Assembly: GCF_000003605.2 (NCBI RefSeq)
Contig: NW_003136835.1
Span: forward strand, 49,759-76,225
Reading direction: 5' to 3'
Source: Saccoglossus kowalevskii
Taxonomy: Eukaryota; Hemichordata; Enteropneusta; Harrimaniidae
DNA: 26,467 bases
In this document: piece after piece, positions 1 through 12,300 of the stretch
How the letters are laid out: each line of letters begins with the position of its first letter
Position numbering within the stretch: position 1 is the stretch's first letter
Program-made: the position numbers and the translations under genes
The notes under the pieces: generated by a model
The model's input: the letters and a program-made list of their open reading frames with translations, nothing else
The model's database searches: none
What the model was told of the DNA's origin: nothing

Positions 1-786
1 AAATCATGAACTTAAAATATTCAATGCTGTCAAATATGTTAGTGAGGTTATGGCATAATCACAGTGCTTATTCCATGTAATGGTAGCATGTAAAATTGCC
101 ACTGGAATCTCCGGGCATTCTTCCATTAGAATTCTGATGTTACAATTTTTACATAATTCTAATAATGCTTTGCCATGTGCATTAATGGATGTGTCCCTGT
201 TATTACGAATTGTTGGTTCTGATATGTCATCATCTAAAGTAAGAATTAGGTAATGGTGTAAATCTATTATTATCATTATCAACATAATCAGGTAGTGTAC
301 CTGTTCTACTGTTAAGATCTCTGAGTAGAATAATGTTGCCTTTTTTTGAAAATTTGGATATTTCATTCTGTAAATGTCAAAAAAGTCTGATTTGCAGTGT
401 CTTGAGTTTGAAGGTGGATGATAAGTGAAGCACAAGTAAATGTCTCTTGTAAGGTTAAAAAAGTTCTTCTTCATTCTACACCATAGCATATCCTCAAAAG
501 GTGTATCTTCAATTGTGATGCCCTTTTTAAGATGTTGTTTTATGGCAATTGATATTCCTCCTTCTCGTTGCTTGTTCCTTGTTATAGAGTAACAATAGTA
601 TCCAGGTATGTCTATAGTGTTAGAATTTGAACTCAACCACGTTTCTCCTAGACCAAGGATATCATGGCAATTTATATTTGCTATAAAGTTATCATCTTCG
701 AATTTCCTTCCTAAACATTGAATGTTCCAATAGGAAATTGATAATGCTCTTTTTGAAGTATTAACTGTCTTTTTTTGGTAATACAT
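1..786 (-). mobile_element. Decayed LINE (non-LTR retrotransposon), APE-type endonuclease region
   Basis: A minus-strand reading frame runs from an ATG at 786 to a stop at 4-6. It starts like the endonuclease/exonuclease/phosphatase domain of LINE ORF2: WNIQCL near residues 20-25 (active-site Asn) and LGETWL near 46-51 (catalytic Glu). The continuation that should hold the GDFN-like motif is in another frame and reads RDLN, so a frameshift lies at the T7 run 341-347. The frame returns near 225-245, where a DD-rich stretch, a HGKALLELC block and a DYAI block resemble the later part of the domain. The final SDH-type motif and all reverse transcriptase would be beyond the left edge. The element is a pseudogene fragment inside BACC1 intron 2, about 86 bases from exon 2. 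The LINE clade (CR1/L2/Nimb-like) cannot be settled. Confidence 0.85.
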
Positions 787-872
787 TATTTCTTGAAAGC
801 TGCATGTGTACAGTCAGCTCATTTCGACGAGTCAATCACTGTAAAATGCATTTATAGCGAATATATACACAC

Positions 873-967
873 CTGGATGGTGACTGGTCTGCAGCTGGGT
901 GTAACTGCATAGTAAGTTCCCCTAGTTTAGTGAAGGCTGATCCAGCAGCGGAAAATATTTCACCGAC
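873..967 (-). CDS. BACC1: BACC1 coding exon 2
   Basis: 95 bases: 31 codons plus two bases (phase 2). The acceptor is TTACACAG just above 967 and the donor is GTGTGTAT just below 873. It encodes the conserved GEIFSAAG, FTKLGELTMQLHP block, the most recognisable part of the family N-terminus. The next exon must start with one base completing a Ser or Arg codon and is outside the window. Confidence 0.93.
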
Positions 968-1163
968 CTGTGTAAGGTAAAATATGGAAGGAACGTAACG
1001 AACAGCAGTCAATCATCAGTGATCATCAAAACAATGAACGAACGGGTTCACGGTGTCGAGTATGCAAGGAAAGACATATAAATACACATCAGCCATGACA
1101 TTATTGTGAAATCAGAACGACGTAAGATTGATTTAATCTACTCACCTTAGCAGCTGAACTCAT
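873..1163 (-). CDS. BACC1: BACC1 (C17orf49-type) chromatin-complex component, N-terminal part (2 exons)
   Basis: The first two coding exons, 1146-1163 and 873-967, join in phase 0 and encode about 37 residues starting MSSAAK, then VGEIFSAAGSAFTKLGEL and TMQLHPAADQSPS. From memory this matches the N-terminus of human BACC1/C17orf49, which reads VGEIFSAAGAAFTKLGEL at the same place. The family is a small nuclear protein of about 170 residues found with BPTF/NURF and MLL-type chromatin complexes, with a SANT/Myb-like domain after this segment. That domain would be encoded beyond the left edge; nothing in 1-872 resembles it, and that interval holds a LINE. The start is fixed by an in-frame TAA at 1182-1184. 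The gene lies in the same orientation as TRAPPC14, downstream of it. This is a 5' partial gene and looks intact. Confidence 0.93.
1146..1163 (-). CDS. BACC1: BACC1 coding exon 1 (18 coding bases)
   Basis: Codes MSSAAK and ends in phase 0 at AAG, followed by a consensus donor GTGAGT (1140-1145 on this strand). The exon continues upstream as 5'UTR toward the promoter. It is too short to be found by ORF length; the call rests on the donor, on in-phase joining to exon 2 and on the family match. Confidence 0.9.
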
Positions 1164-1264
1164 AATGAATAAAATACGTGTTTATTTCTTCACAAAAACA
1201 AAACAGCCGCGAAAATGGCCACCGGAAGTTTATTAATAAGCTATGCATTCTGGGAGTTTTATGG
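1164..1264 (-). promoter_or_regulatory. BACC1: BACC1 5'UTR and promoter with ETS, YY1-like and ZNF143-like motifs
   Basis: Directly upstream of the BACC1 ATG. Visible motifs, on the plus strand, are AAAATGGCC (1212-1220, YY1-like), ACCGGAAGTT (1221-1230, ETS core) and TGCATTCTGGGAGTT (1244-1258), close to the vertebrate ZNF143/Staf consensus in reverse. Such motifs cluster in TATA-less housekeeping promoters. The transcription start is not visible directly; that it lies within this stretch is inference. Confidence 0.6.
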
Positions 1265-3232
1265 ACTCCGACGCGATCAGTCGACTTTCTCATGTATCTT
1301 TTTTACAGTTGACCAACCGTACTCCCTACTCCAACGTGACCACGGCGTCACACAACATAAAAAATAGTCATTTGCACAGAAGAACAGCCATGATTAAATC
1401 GGCGCCGATTCATAAAATATTCTGTCGAAAGGTATTTATTGTCCTGACGTTGGGGGCGCAGTTTATTGTTCCCACAAATTTGTCAAAGTACGTTGCGGAA
1501 CAATCTTTTAAAATTTTTAATATATTTTTGTTACATAAATATCATTGTGTAATTCGCGCGTTTGCAAACTAGTAAATTAAAATATTTAAAAAAAAATCAA
1601 ATTATATCATTACTGAGACACTGAATGCACTGATCTGAGTAAAGATCACAATTTGGCATCACAATCTTTGTGTGCTAATTTTTATATCAATTGTATATTA
1701 TTATACTGAGAGTTCACTGCTTGTGACTAATTTTGTTTTACTCGTAAGTTGATTTTATTTTCTTATATACAAGGAATAAGTTTTACATTACAATGTCTTG
1801 CACTACAATAACACAATGGTAAGATAATGCTACACAATTAGGTAAAAAATACCCCAGTTTGCATTTTTTACCAATATTATTCACAAAAATGAACAAATCT
1901 TAGAGGTCCACCCAAGGCACCTACATACCAAGTATCAAAGTAATTGGCCTGGTAGTTTTAAGAAGAGCACTATAAATGTTAGCCATTTCAAAACTGGATG
2001 GTTTTCTTAGTAGATCAAATGCCACCCCTTGGAAGGAGGGGGGGGGGGGCACATTCATGGGTGACCCCAGGCGAACCTGCATACACAGACAAACACAAAC
2101 TCCCATGATGTTAAACAAACACCTCAAACAATCAACCAGAATGAAACGTTATCAACAAACTTTTATTTCCTTTAAAATTGATAAGTATCAGAATCTGTTC
2201 CCATTATAAGTTACCTTCTATCACATTAATTGGCAAGTATGGCAGTAAGGTTATACACAGGTGTCACAAGTAAGGCATGTAATTTTCTTTTTCTGTAAAT
2301 TAATTCTATCTATAACATATTCAACAATTCATCTATTTACAAATTAAAAGCATCACAATTATTTTAATTTACAAGCTTTCTTTATGTAATCACCTAACTG
2401 TAAATTGAAAGCTGCATTTTAGCCATATTAAAAAATATTCCCAAGAATATAAGATATAAAAACTTGAAGTTGTACATGAAAGTATGTACGAGCAAACCCA
2501 CTTACAAATAAAACTGCCCCATGCATACAAAGGAGTGCATCAGTTGAGAAATATATTAGCAAAAAAACACAACAACAAATGTTGCTAGTTTCAAGATATC
2601 AGTACATGTACCATATATACAAAAGACATTAATGGAATTCATTAGGGCAGACAAATGAATGAAGTTAAAATTAATCAGATACTGAAAAATCAAATAAAGT
2701 GACCAAATAAACTGAATTTTTCATAATTAAATATACAAATTGTGAACTACAATAAATAATAAAATGTCTACAAGTTTCAAATATTGTGTAATAACACACA
2801 AATTCATAAAATATATAATAAATAATAATATAATATTCAATAAATAATATATCTATGTATATAAAATCTTGAGGAGTCGTATATTGTACAGAGTAATGAA
2901 TCAAGGCATAACTGATGTACTGATAGGCAGTACTGTATTGTACATGTGATGACAATGAACACCACTAAATAGAAATTTACATAATTATGCAAATATATAC
3001 TAAAATATTCAGCAAACTGGAAGTGCTCTTAATATTTAATTGAAAATGTTAGTTTGTACAATGTTTCTTTATAATTTACAACTCAATGTACAACAAGCAA
3101 TAGAAGATTATTGACAAATATACATCAACTTACTGTTCTGAAAGCATGTGCAATAGAGAGAAAAACCTTGCATGAAATGGCACTCATTGTTACTACTAAG
3201 AGCGTTTCTTAGTATAAAAGTATTAAACAATC
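1265..3232. other. Intergenic region and TRAPPC14 3' flank, no convincing gene
   Basis: This lies between the BACC1 promoter and the TRAPPC14 stop codon. It probably includes the TRAPPC14 3'UTR: on the minus strand the first polyadenylation-like hexamers after the stop are ATTAAA (3035-3040) and AATAAA (2162-2167), so the transcript end is uncertain. It also holds a dispersed repeat copy (about 1836-2110) and a G12 run (2038-2049). Short open frames here are AT-rich, match no family I recognise and lack splice or start support. Confidence 0.6.
1836..2110 (+). repeat. Dispersed repeat copy related to the 14.3-14.8 kb element
   Basis: The stretch GAACAAATCTTAGAGGTC, then CACCCAAGG, ATCAAAGTAATT and TTTTAAGAAGAAG-like words matches, in the same order, the third unit of the element at 14262-14775. 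A tail rich in CACAGACAAACAC (about 2085-2100) resembles the C/A/G-rich tails of the other copies. No terminal hairpin is seen, so the copy is partial or diverged. Confidence 0.6.
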
Positions 3233-3392
3233 TCAAGCCATGACATAAACTTGACATCTTCTTTTGATGATTCTATCTAAAGACAGTTTAGTTGGCCCTG
3301 TTGCGAGTGGGTTCCTCTTGTTTGGTGTGTCAGTCGGTGAGGGAGTTGGAGACTCGTATCTAGCAGGTAGACTGTAAGTACTTCCTGAAGAT
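3233..3392 (-). CDS. TRAPPC14: TRAPPC14 exon 10, C-terminus and stop
   Basis: 160 bases including the TGA stop at 3233-3235. Acceptor ATTATTGCAG, phase 2 in. It encodes a Pro/Ser/Thr-rich linker (SPTPSPTDTP) followed by GPTKLSLDRIIKRRCQVYVM, which aligns with the human end (AVLSLDKIAKRECKVLVVEP). Confidence 0.93.
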
Positions 3393-6300
3393 CTGCAATA
3401 ATATAACTAGTGATTAGTAAATCCTGTTGAATGAATCGCTGACTACCCCATTACCGGCATACAGGTCTGTGAGATACTGTGTCAATATGGTAACTAATAA
3501 TCAGGCTGTGTTATTCTGGAAAACAGCCTGTAACATGAGTTCCAATTGCTTGCCTAACAAGTGAGACTTGAAAGGGATTTAAATAGGAAGTTAGTAAAAT
3601 GTAGTGGAAGGTGTACAGTGGCGGCCATAAACAAGTGGTCGTATCTTTAAAGCCAATCAAATTTTAATCAAACTGATTAAGCATGTACAGCTTACGCAAC
3701 TGTACAAGATTTGGAAATTAACCGTACAAACCATGCTCTAACCTATCCACAAAAATAAATTGTGAAATAACTGCTCACCTAATCCCTGGAGAGTAAAAAT
3801 GACTTCTGACCATAGCAGCTGACTGTGTATGATAGGGATCATTACTTATGGAATGCGACCTATGACTGGAATATGGTATTTTCCTCTCAAGGTAAGGACT
3901 GCCATATGTTGCTGTATCTGGATGCAACCCTTTACGACTTCGCATTTTACTGTCAATCAATGGCGATGCATTGGTAGATAAAGGTGCAGTATATTGTAGT
4001 TTAAGTTTCATATGCTGACCAATCTGTCAAATAACAACAATTCATTATTTTGTTGAGTCTCTAGAAATGCATGCAAGTATCAATTCTTATCCAGTCAACA
4101 AAACCAGCAACATAGATACTAACTCAAGTTATAGCAGTGAATTGTAAGCTATACTGCATATGGCCCATAACCCATACAAGTGAAGCACGGAAACAGAGCC
4201 TTAAAATAGATACAGATACACACAGGTGGACAGGCGTGCAATGACAAGTGTGACTATGGTCGGTCATATTTCAATGATTCACTTTAGTTGTGCACTTCTA
4301 TTATATACGCTTATAAAACACTACTTCACTTCACTTTTCAGCATGATTTGACCTGAAACAACATCTTTTGACCTAACAAGTCTTTCATTAACCAATCAAA
4401 ATGATGTGTCAAAATGACAAAGTTTTCAGATTGTTGACGAAGTAATTTTTTTATTGCAGTGCAAAATATTAAAATGCGATCTGTTAAGCACAGATTTTGA
4501 TGAGAAAACAGCAATTTTTTTCCTCAAAAACTGGTGATTCACAATTTGTGAATGGTAAACTAAGTTTGGAGGAAGTATTTAAACACCTTTCAGGGTCGAC
4601 AACAGGTCATGTCGTAGGATAGTTTACTCGCTCACACCCCATTCATGATAGTCTCAATGGTCATGATTATTCCGAGAAGTAAAATGATGTCCAATGACCA
4701 GACAACTGTACTAAGCAAAATTTTAATGCAACTTTTTACACGCATATTTTCATAAATGCCCAGTAAAAACACCATGGGTCTATAATCAGGGATAGGCTTA
4801 TACTCGGAGAGGGGCTTATGATCAGGGAAGAACCTTCACAAAATCTCATTGGACCAAAGTATGCAGATTCACTTAAACATTAAAAAAAATCATCATGAAA
4901 ATTGTACAATGAAATCAGATAAATAACTTACCTCAAATACTCCAGGATTCAAAGCTTGAAAACCAACATTAAAAGTAAGAGTAGATCCCGTTTGGCAGTA
5001 ACCAGTTGACGAATAAGGTTCATGACATATCACAGAATTTGTAATGGCATCCATGCAGCTAGTATTCACATCTGAAATAAGTCACAACTTATTATTGTAA
5101 TTTATTATACAACTGTATGTAGTTATTGTCAACAGCTTTGGAGCAGTGCAAATAATACTCTGTGTATCTGAATATTAATCCTACCACAATTGTTATCTGA
5201 CCTACTTTTTAATTTTGTATTGAACATACATAATTCAATATTTGCCTTGCAAAAACTGATATTAATATATAATATAAAAAACATGAAAATATAAAAAGAT
5301 TATTGTATGCGATGGTTTGAAAAACTATCAACGAGATAATAATAAACTGACACATAAAACATTAAATTTTCCAATCTTGCATGTGATGTAATTTTGCAGG
5401 TACAAAGCATTATATTTTGCATTTTCAATAAATTCCAGCTTTTATTAGTACACCGACTGGGTATGTGCAGCACTCAATGTGAAATAATTAGGATAGCAGC
5501 AAGCAGTGAACTTTATTGTGCAACACCAATGTTCACGTTTTTAAATTTTGTGATTTTTGCAAATAACTAAATTAACATAATATGACATAGCCTTCAAGTG
5601 TTTTAATGTAAAATTGTGGACACTACAAGCATGGACAGACAGATGCAGAATGAACTGTAGAACAGGAAAGATAAATATATAAATACCGGTATAGCTATAT
5701 TTAATTTAACCAAAAACATGACAATTGAAGTCTCTATAGCCAAATGGTGTTGCATAAATCAACACAAGATATTAGATCTTACTAATGTGCGACACAAGGC
5801 TATATCTATATTCATTTGATTATAATTAAGATCTATGCAAATCCAAATTAATTTTTGTATTCCCAGTGGTGTACAGTGTTGCAGGAGACATGCTCACATT
5901 GTACTGAAAAATTGTGGGTGGTGTTAATAATTTCAAATTGCATACAGATATAAGGTGAGGTGCTTATCACAGGGAGTCACTAACAAAATAGCCATCAGAT
6001 GGCCATTTTGAGTTTAATCTGAAGTACAAAATAATGTCCAATGTATGTACCAAGTTTGAAGGAAATCTCATACATAACGCAGATCAAGTTCCGGAATGAC
6101 AGTAATGCTTCATTCTGAAAAAATTGTCGCCATTTGGCAATCTTGATTATGATCACAAAACATATGTATCAACAGATATATGATGTTTGTATTAAGGTTG
6201 GAATAGAGATGCAGGTCGGCCTTCACAGAAATGACGACCAAACACATGTGAATATTTAACGGTTAAACATAATATACTATACTGCTAAAGAATATCTGCA

Positions 6301-9300
6301 TTATCGCATGAACCGAAAAAAATGACACACATTAACAGTACAGCTTTGAGTTGAATCCATTTTTTACCTTCTTTTTTCTCTTCTTTATTATCAGGATTCC
6401 ATAATAGTTTAACACTGATAAAATCTTGCAAGTTGTTGAGGACAGTATACGTCACATTAAAACTGCAACAGAAAATAAAAAATTTGGGATAGATTAATAT
6501 AAGGCGTGTTTGTATGCAAAATAAATGTCTGACCATTTACCTTATCTAATGATCTACGACAGCAGGACAGGTACCTGTATGAACTTTCACCTTATATGAC
6601 AGCAGGACAGGTACCTGTATGAACTTTCACCTTATATGACAGCAGGACAGGTGTCTGTATGAACTTTCACCTTATATGGCAGCAGGACAGGTATGTGTAT
6701 GAACTTTCACCTTATATGACAGCAGGACAGGTACCTGTATGAACTTTCACCTTATATGACAGCAGGACAGGTACCTGTATGAACTTTCACCTTATATGAC
6801 AGCAAGACAGGTATGTGTATGAACTTTCACCTTATATGACAGCAGGACAGGTACCTGTATGAACTTTCACCTTATATGACAACAGGACAGGTACCTGTAT
6901 GAACTTTCACCTTATATGACAGCAAGACAGGTATGTGTATGAACTTTCACCTTATATGACAGCAGGACAGGTACCTGTATGAACTTTCACCTTATATGAC
7001 AGCAGGACAGGTACCTGTATGAACTTTCACCTTATATGACAGCAGGACAGGTACCTGTATGAACTTTCACCTTATATGACAGCAGGACAGGTACCTGTAT
7101 GAATTTTCACATTATATGACAGCAGGACAGGTACCTGTATGAACTTTCACCTTATATGACAGCAGGACAGATGGCAGCAGGACAGATGACATACAGTATA
7201 GACAAGTGAATATTCAATGACTGACATTTCACATGGAGATGATTATGAAAACCTGTCTATAGATAACAACTAGTGTTGATATGTTACATACCTTTTTCCT
7301 ACGGTGATTGGTGAATCACATGAGGCTGACATGACAAGGGATGGTAGATTTATTTTAATTCTAGGTAATTTGTAATGAGTGATAATGACTTCACTGTTTA
7401 ACTGTGATGATGTACTCCATGATAATGCCAATAATAATGGTACTTCAAAACTCTGTGATGAACAGAAAATGCTTACTAATTAACGTTGACGTGAAAGTCG
7501 TCGTGGAGAGCGAGTTCAACGTGTGGTATTGCGTCGTATGTGAGATGAAAGGAATATGGTGACCTCATACACTCAGTTGAACATCATAATGTTGTCATTG
7601 TACGTTATAGCAATGTATAGCGTGCTGAAAGCCTCCACAAATAGCCAAAATGATTGAATAATAATTGGTGTCAGTGGTTGATGTGTTACAACGTCGGTCC
7701 ATTGCACCATGCTGCATATAGCAAAGATTTGACACATTGCGTGAAAGCCTCCACAAATTGAATGGGAAAAATTTGCATCATCATATAATGTGTTAAACCA
7801 CCAAGGCATGCATTAGTGGCAGGTGTTGACGAACTAACAAATGATGCATACACAGTGTCCTTGATTTACTAGCCAGGTCAGCTGGTGACCCAAACATTCC
7901 TATAATCCAGTTTTTTCTCGACAAACACCTCCCCAAGCTAGCGACAGCTGTGCCAATTTTGTGTTCAAAGCAATAATTTGTTTTTATTTGATATATGTCT
8001 ACAGCATTTCACAATGAAAACACTAGAAATCTAAAATGTACATCAGTTACAGCAGTATTGCAGCACATTGCTATATCAACAAGACATTGTTTTTTTGTGT
8101 TTTTTTTTTAAATATGTGCACATCAAAACTCTTGTGTATTGTTCTGAATCTATAACTCACCTCTGTATTTTCATGATTTGCATAATTCCTAATATGAACA
8201 CGAAATACAACACAATGTTTTTCCAAGGGCTTCAATGTGATTGGCAGCTGACAGCTCCTGGATGTTACCATGGAAATTGAGTTGACATCTAAATATTTCG
8301 ACACTCTCCTGACAGAAGAAGTGAAATGAATAATATTGACACGGTCGGTGAAATGAACGGATTTAGTTATTACCGTGGTCACCATATGTTCTATAATAAC
8401 ACAGAGTAAAGAGTATCTCAATATGTCCTCAGACTGTAACTGTCAATGTTGTACTGTGTGTACCTGTAGTGCATACACATACATTGTAGTATCACCATTT
8501 TACAAATCAGTGCTACATGTATACAGTGTAGTGATCAATTAAGGCTTAAAAAAAAAAAAAAATAATTCTGCTTCTCGTATCATTTGAAAATGAGGTTGGG
8601 TGGAATGGTTTTTTTTTAATTTTTTATTTTTGACAAAACTTAGGAGAGATAGTAGATCACTGATGCAAGACAAACAGTGACACTTTGAACAAAATGAGAG
8701 GTATTTTTACTGTGGATTAAACTCAACTTCTTGCCATTCGCATTGACAAGAAACTGTGTAAAATAATGTGACAAATCTGTTAAGGTGGTGCAGACTTTTA
8801 ATTTTAATTTTCGTAATAATTCATGGTGGTCAGAATTATCAGAAAATGCTAAATCTCAGCTAAACAAACATACATAATCCATTTCCAAATGGCAATAGAA
8901 AACAATAGATCAATGTTCTGCAAAAAATATACCGTTATATGTATAGACTGGTGTGTACAAATGTATGTGTGTAGAAAGTACATGTACACTTGTTGAATGA
9001 TGTCATTAATTATGCAAATTGCATCCATAAATTTGGTAAAAGCTACGAAAGTTTACTTTGGCATTTAAAGAGTTTATACAAGAAACTTTATCCAGTTTTA
9101 ACCCCCCCCCCCCGGTTTGATTTGTTGATTTAATCTAGTTATAAAAAGGGAGAAATAAAAAAAATAATCCCAAAACAAGGTAATCTGCAGTGAATAGTCA
9201 CAATTTTGCATAAACAGTCAGGAAATATAGCACACTGAGTGGAGTCAATAGTATTGGTTATACTGCGTTTTGCATTTGAGAACTTGGGTGAAACATAACA

Positions 9301-12300
9301 ATGTACATATATTAAGGTATAAACATTGGCTTATCATATCATGCTGATAAAGACAAGTTTCAATGATAAGATTCTGTTTTTTTATTTTAAAATAATTCTG
9401 ACTTATAGAGGCAAGGAATAAACTGAATTTTCTCCAGTGGTCTAGACCAATATATGCAACTATTTATTATTTTCTATAAATACATACACATAAATAGTAA
9501 ATATTTCAAGCTAAAAAAAATAGCAAATAAAATAAACTCCTCAATATTCAACTCAGCTAAGGTCAGCAGAGAGTATAGTAATTGAATATAGAGAAGTTAA
9601 AATATAATATCTGAAGTTAGGAAATTGAATTACTGTACGTCATGGCACATATATGTATGTATAGTTTACAAATAACACATTAGTAGATAAATATTCAATA
9701 TTGCTAGATGACTTGAGCAATGGTTCTTTATTGATAGCTTAGATATTTAATGCATAGATCAAAATATCTAGCTATTACTGAATAATGACAACTATTACCA
9801 AATATTTTTCTAATATACATTGTATCATATGTATCGGTTCAAGCTTTTATTAACTCGTAACATTGCTAGGTTTTTGTATGTATAGATATATAATAATATT
9901 ACTTGTATTTTCTAATTGAGCTATACTAGATGAATTAGGGTTGGTAACCATCAACAACAACTTGATTAAAACCAGGTGAACATCTACCTTTTCAAAAAAA
10001 AAAAAAAAAAAAAAAAAACATTTTTGCCCACCAAAATCCTACCAAAAGGTCTCCCAAAGTTTCATAGTTAACAAAAACTTCTCAAACTTAACTCTGGAAC
10101 CCTAACACATCTTTAGTTTAAGAACAAGCCATGCATGGCACAGTTACCAAATTTAGATATATAGTTTTGTTTATAGTAATATAGCTGGAATATAACCATG
10201 TCAGGATATGATTTTTAACATTAAATGATTGACATTTGTATCNNNNNNNNNNNNNNNNNNNNNNNNNNNNNNNNNNNNNNNNNNNNNNNNNNNNNNNNNN
10301 NNNNNNNNNNNNNNNNNNNNNNNNNNNNNNNNNNNNNNNNNNNNNNNNNNNNNNNNNNNNNNNNNNNNNNNNNNNNNNNNNNNNNNNNNNNNNNNNNNNN
10401 NNNNNNNNNNNNNNNNNNNNNNNNNNNNNNNNNNNNNNNNNNNNNNNNNNNNNNNNNNNNNNNNNNNNNNNNNNNNNNNNNNNNNNNNNNNNNNNNNNNN
10501 NNNNNNNNNNNNNNNNNNNNNNNNNNNNNNNNNNNNNNNNNNNNNNNNNNNNNNNNNNNNNNNNNNNNNNNNNNNNNNNNNNNNNNNNNNNNNNNNNNNN
10601 NNNNNNNNNNNNNNNNNNNNNNNNNNNNNNNNNNNNNNNNNNNNNNNNNNNNNNNNNNNNNNNNNNNNNNNNNNNNNNNNNNNNNNNNNNNNNNNNNNNN
10701 NNNNNNNNNNNNNNNNNNNNNNNNNNNNNNNNNNNNNNNNNNNNNNNNNNNNNNNNNNNNNNNNNNNNNNNNNNNNNNNNNNNNNNNNNNNNNNNNNNNN
10801 NNNNNNNNNNNNNNNNNNNNNNNNNNNNNNNNNNNNNNNNNNNNNNNNNNNNNNNNNNNNNNNNNNNNNNNNNNNNNNNNNNNNNNNNNNNNNNNNNNNN
10901 NNNNNNNNNNNNNNNNNNNNNNNNNNNNNNNNNNNNNNNNNNNNNNNNNNNNNNNNNNNNNNNNNNNNNNNNNNNNNNNNNNNNNNNNNNNNNNNNNNNN
11001 NNNNNNNNNNNNNNNNNNNNNNNNNNNNNNNNNNNNNNNNNNNNNNNNNNNNNNNNNNNNNNNNGTCCATCTGTAAACAGCCGAGAAATGCTGGATTTTT
11101 ATGATTTTTTAGTACAAAAATGGCCGCCATTCAGCCATCTTGAATCAGATCGTAAAACAAAATGATTTTCATCAAGGTCCTATAATGTTCAACGTATATA
11201 CAAGGTTTGAACAAAATCCATCTGTGAATAGCCAGGAAATGCTTGATTTTGATGATTTTTAGCACAAAAATGGCCGCCATTCGGCCATCTTGAATTAGAT
11301 CATGAAACATATTGATGTGCATAAGTATAATATCATGTATGATGTATGTGTGAAGTTTGATTGTGATTGGTCCAGGCATTTTTAAGATACAGGTTCGTAC
11401 GCACACACGGACACACAGAGGTCAAAACATAAGTCCCCGTTTTCCAACTGCGTCCGAACGGGGACTAATAATTTCCTAAACATGTTTTTGAATTCATACT
11501 ACAGAATCAAATATGTTACATAACATTAAATCTATAACATCAAGTGCAACTTTAATGAGTATTGAGAAGAAGAAGTGAAACAATTTAGGAGGATAACTTT
11601 GTACTTACTCCTTATTGATAAAGTTATTTTTGTGAGCACCATCTGGACTAGGAGGTAAGAAATTATCGTTACTGTTTGGCAGAACTTTTAAATTATGAAG
11701 AACTAGCACATCTTTAAAGTCGTTAGATACTGTGAACAGAAAACAAGGAAGACAAGGAAATTTGTAAGAAAGTTGCAGCTTTATAGAAAGATTAAAGCAT
11801 GTTCGTTAGAAAGCATGTTAGATTTCATAAAGATAAGAAAAATGATCTTGTTAGGCATTATACAATGTATAAAAGCAAAACAAAGTTTTAATTTCACGGT
11901 TTTCATAATATCAATGGTACCGTATACCTATATTATGTTATTCAAAAGAAAGACAGAATTACACAAATGTGCATTAAAGATAAAGATACGGTTATTTAAT
12001 TCAGTAATGTTCCTCTTCTTACAGTAATGGGAATAAAACGCAAAGTACAGCAAACATGCAGAAGTGTTGTGCTGTACAGGTTTTATTGCTGTACAATTTT
12101 CTTTAGAACAACAAGACTTAAGGGAAAGACATTTATTTGAGTAATTTTATATAAAACTACTTATTTACGACAATATTTACTTTACTTTGTTAATCTACCA
12201 TGCCTGAACATGGGTGCACAATATCATCTATAATGGGGGTCTGCACTTTCAGTACCAGTAACTATTTTGTAATGTATACAGTTTATGACACAAACTAATA

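Larger units (their letters stand above)
8309..11608 (-). other. TRAPPC14 intron 4, containing the assembly gap
   Basis: 8309-10242 is AT-rich with a C12 run (9102-9113) and an A25 run (9994-10018); no gene or RNA is recognised. The gap occupies 10243-11064 and a tandem-repeat element follows to 11470. Exons 4 and 5 join in phase and the protein length matches the family, so no coding exon appears to be lost in the gap. Confidence 0.7.

Noticed and set aside
1243-1572. Plus-strand open frame of 109 codons beside the BACC1 promoter
   Set aside because: Starts inside the ZNF143-like motif, matches no family I recognise, and runs through low-complexity AT-rich sequence.
6561-7190. CRISPR-like array appearance of the regular repeats
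   Set aside because: Units are directly adjacent with no unique spacers, in an animal intron; it is a minisatellite.
8071-8160. Continuation of the open frame past TRAPPC14 exon 5
   Set aside because: Lies after a consensus GTGAGT donor, and residues here no longer resemble the family; the next exon joins in phase.
8309-8421. Upstream extension of the exon 5 frame, including an ATG
   Set aside because: The acceptor at TTCTGTCAG is the only one that keeps phase with exon 4; the extension has no family similarity.
10201-11165. Long open frames across the N run
   Set aside because: Almost entirely undefined residues; artefacts of the gap.
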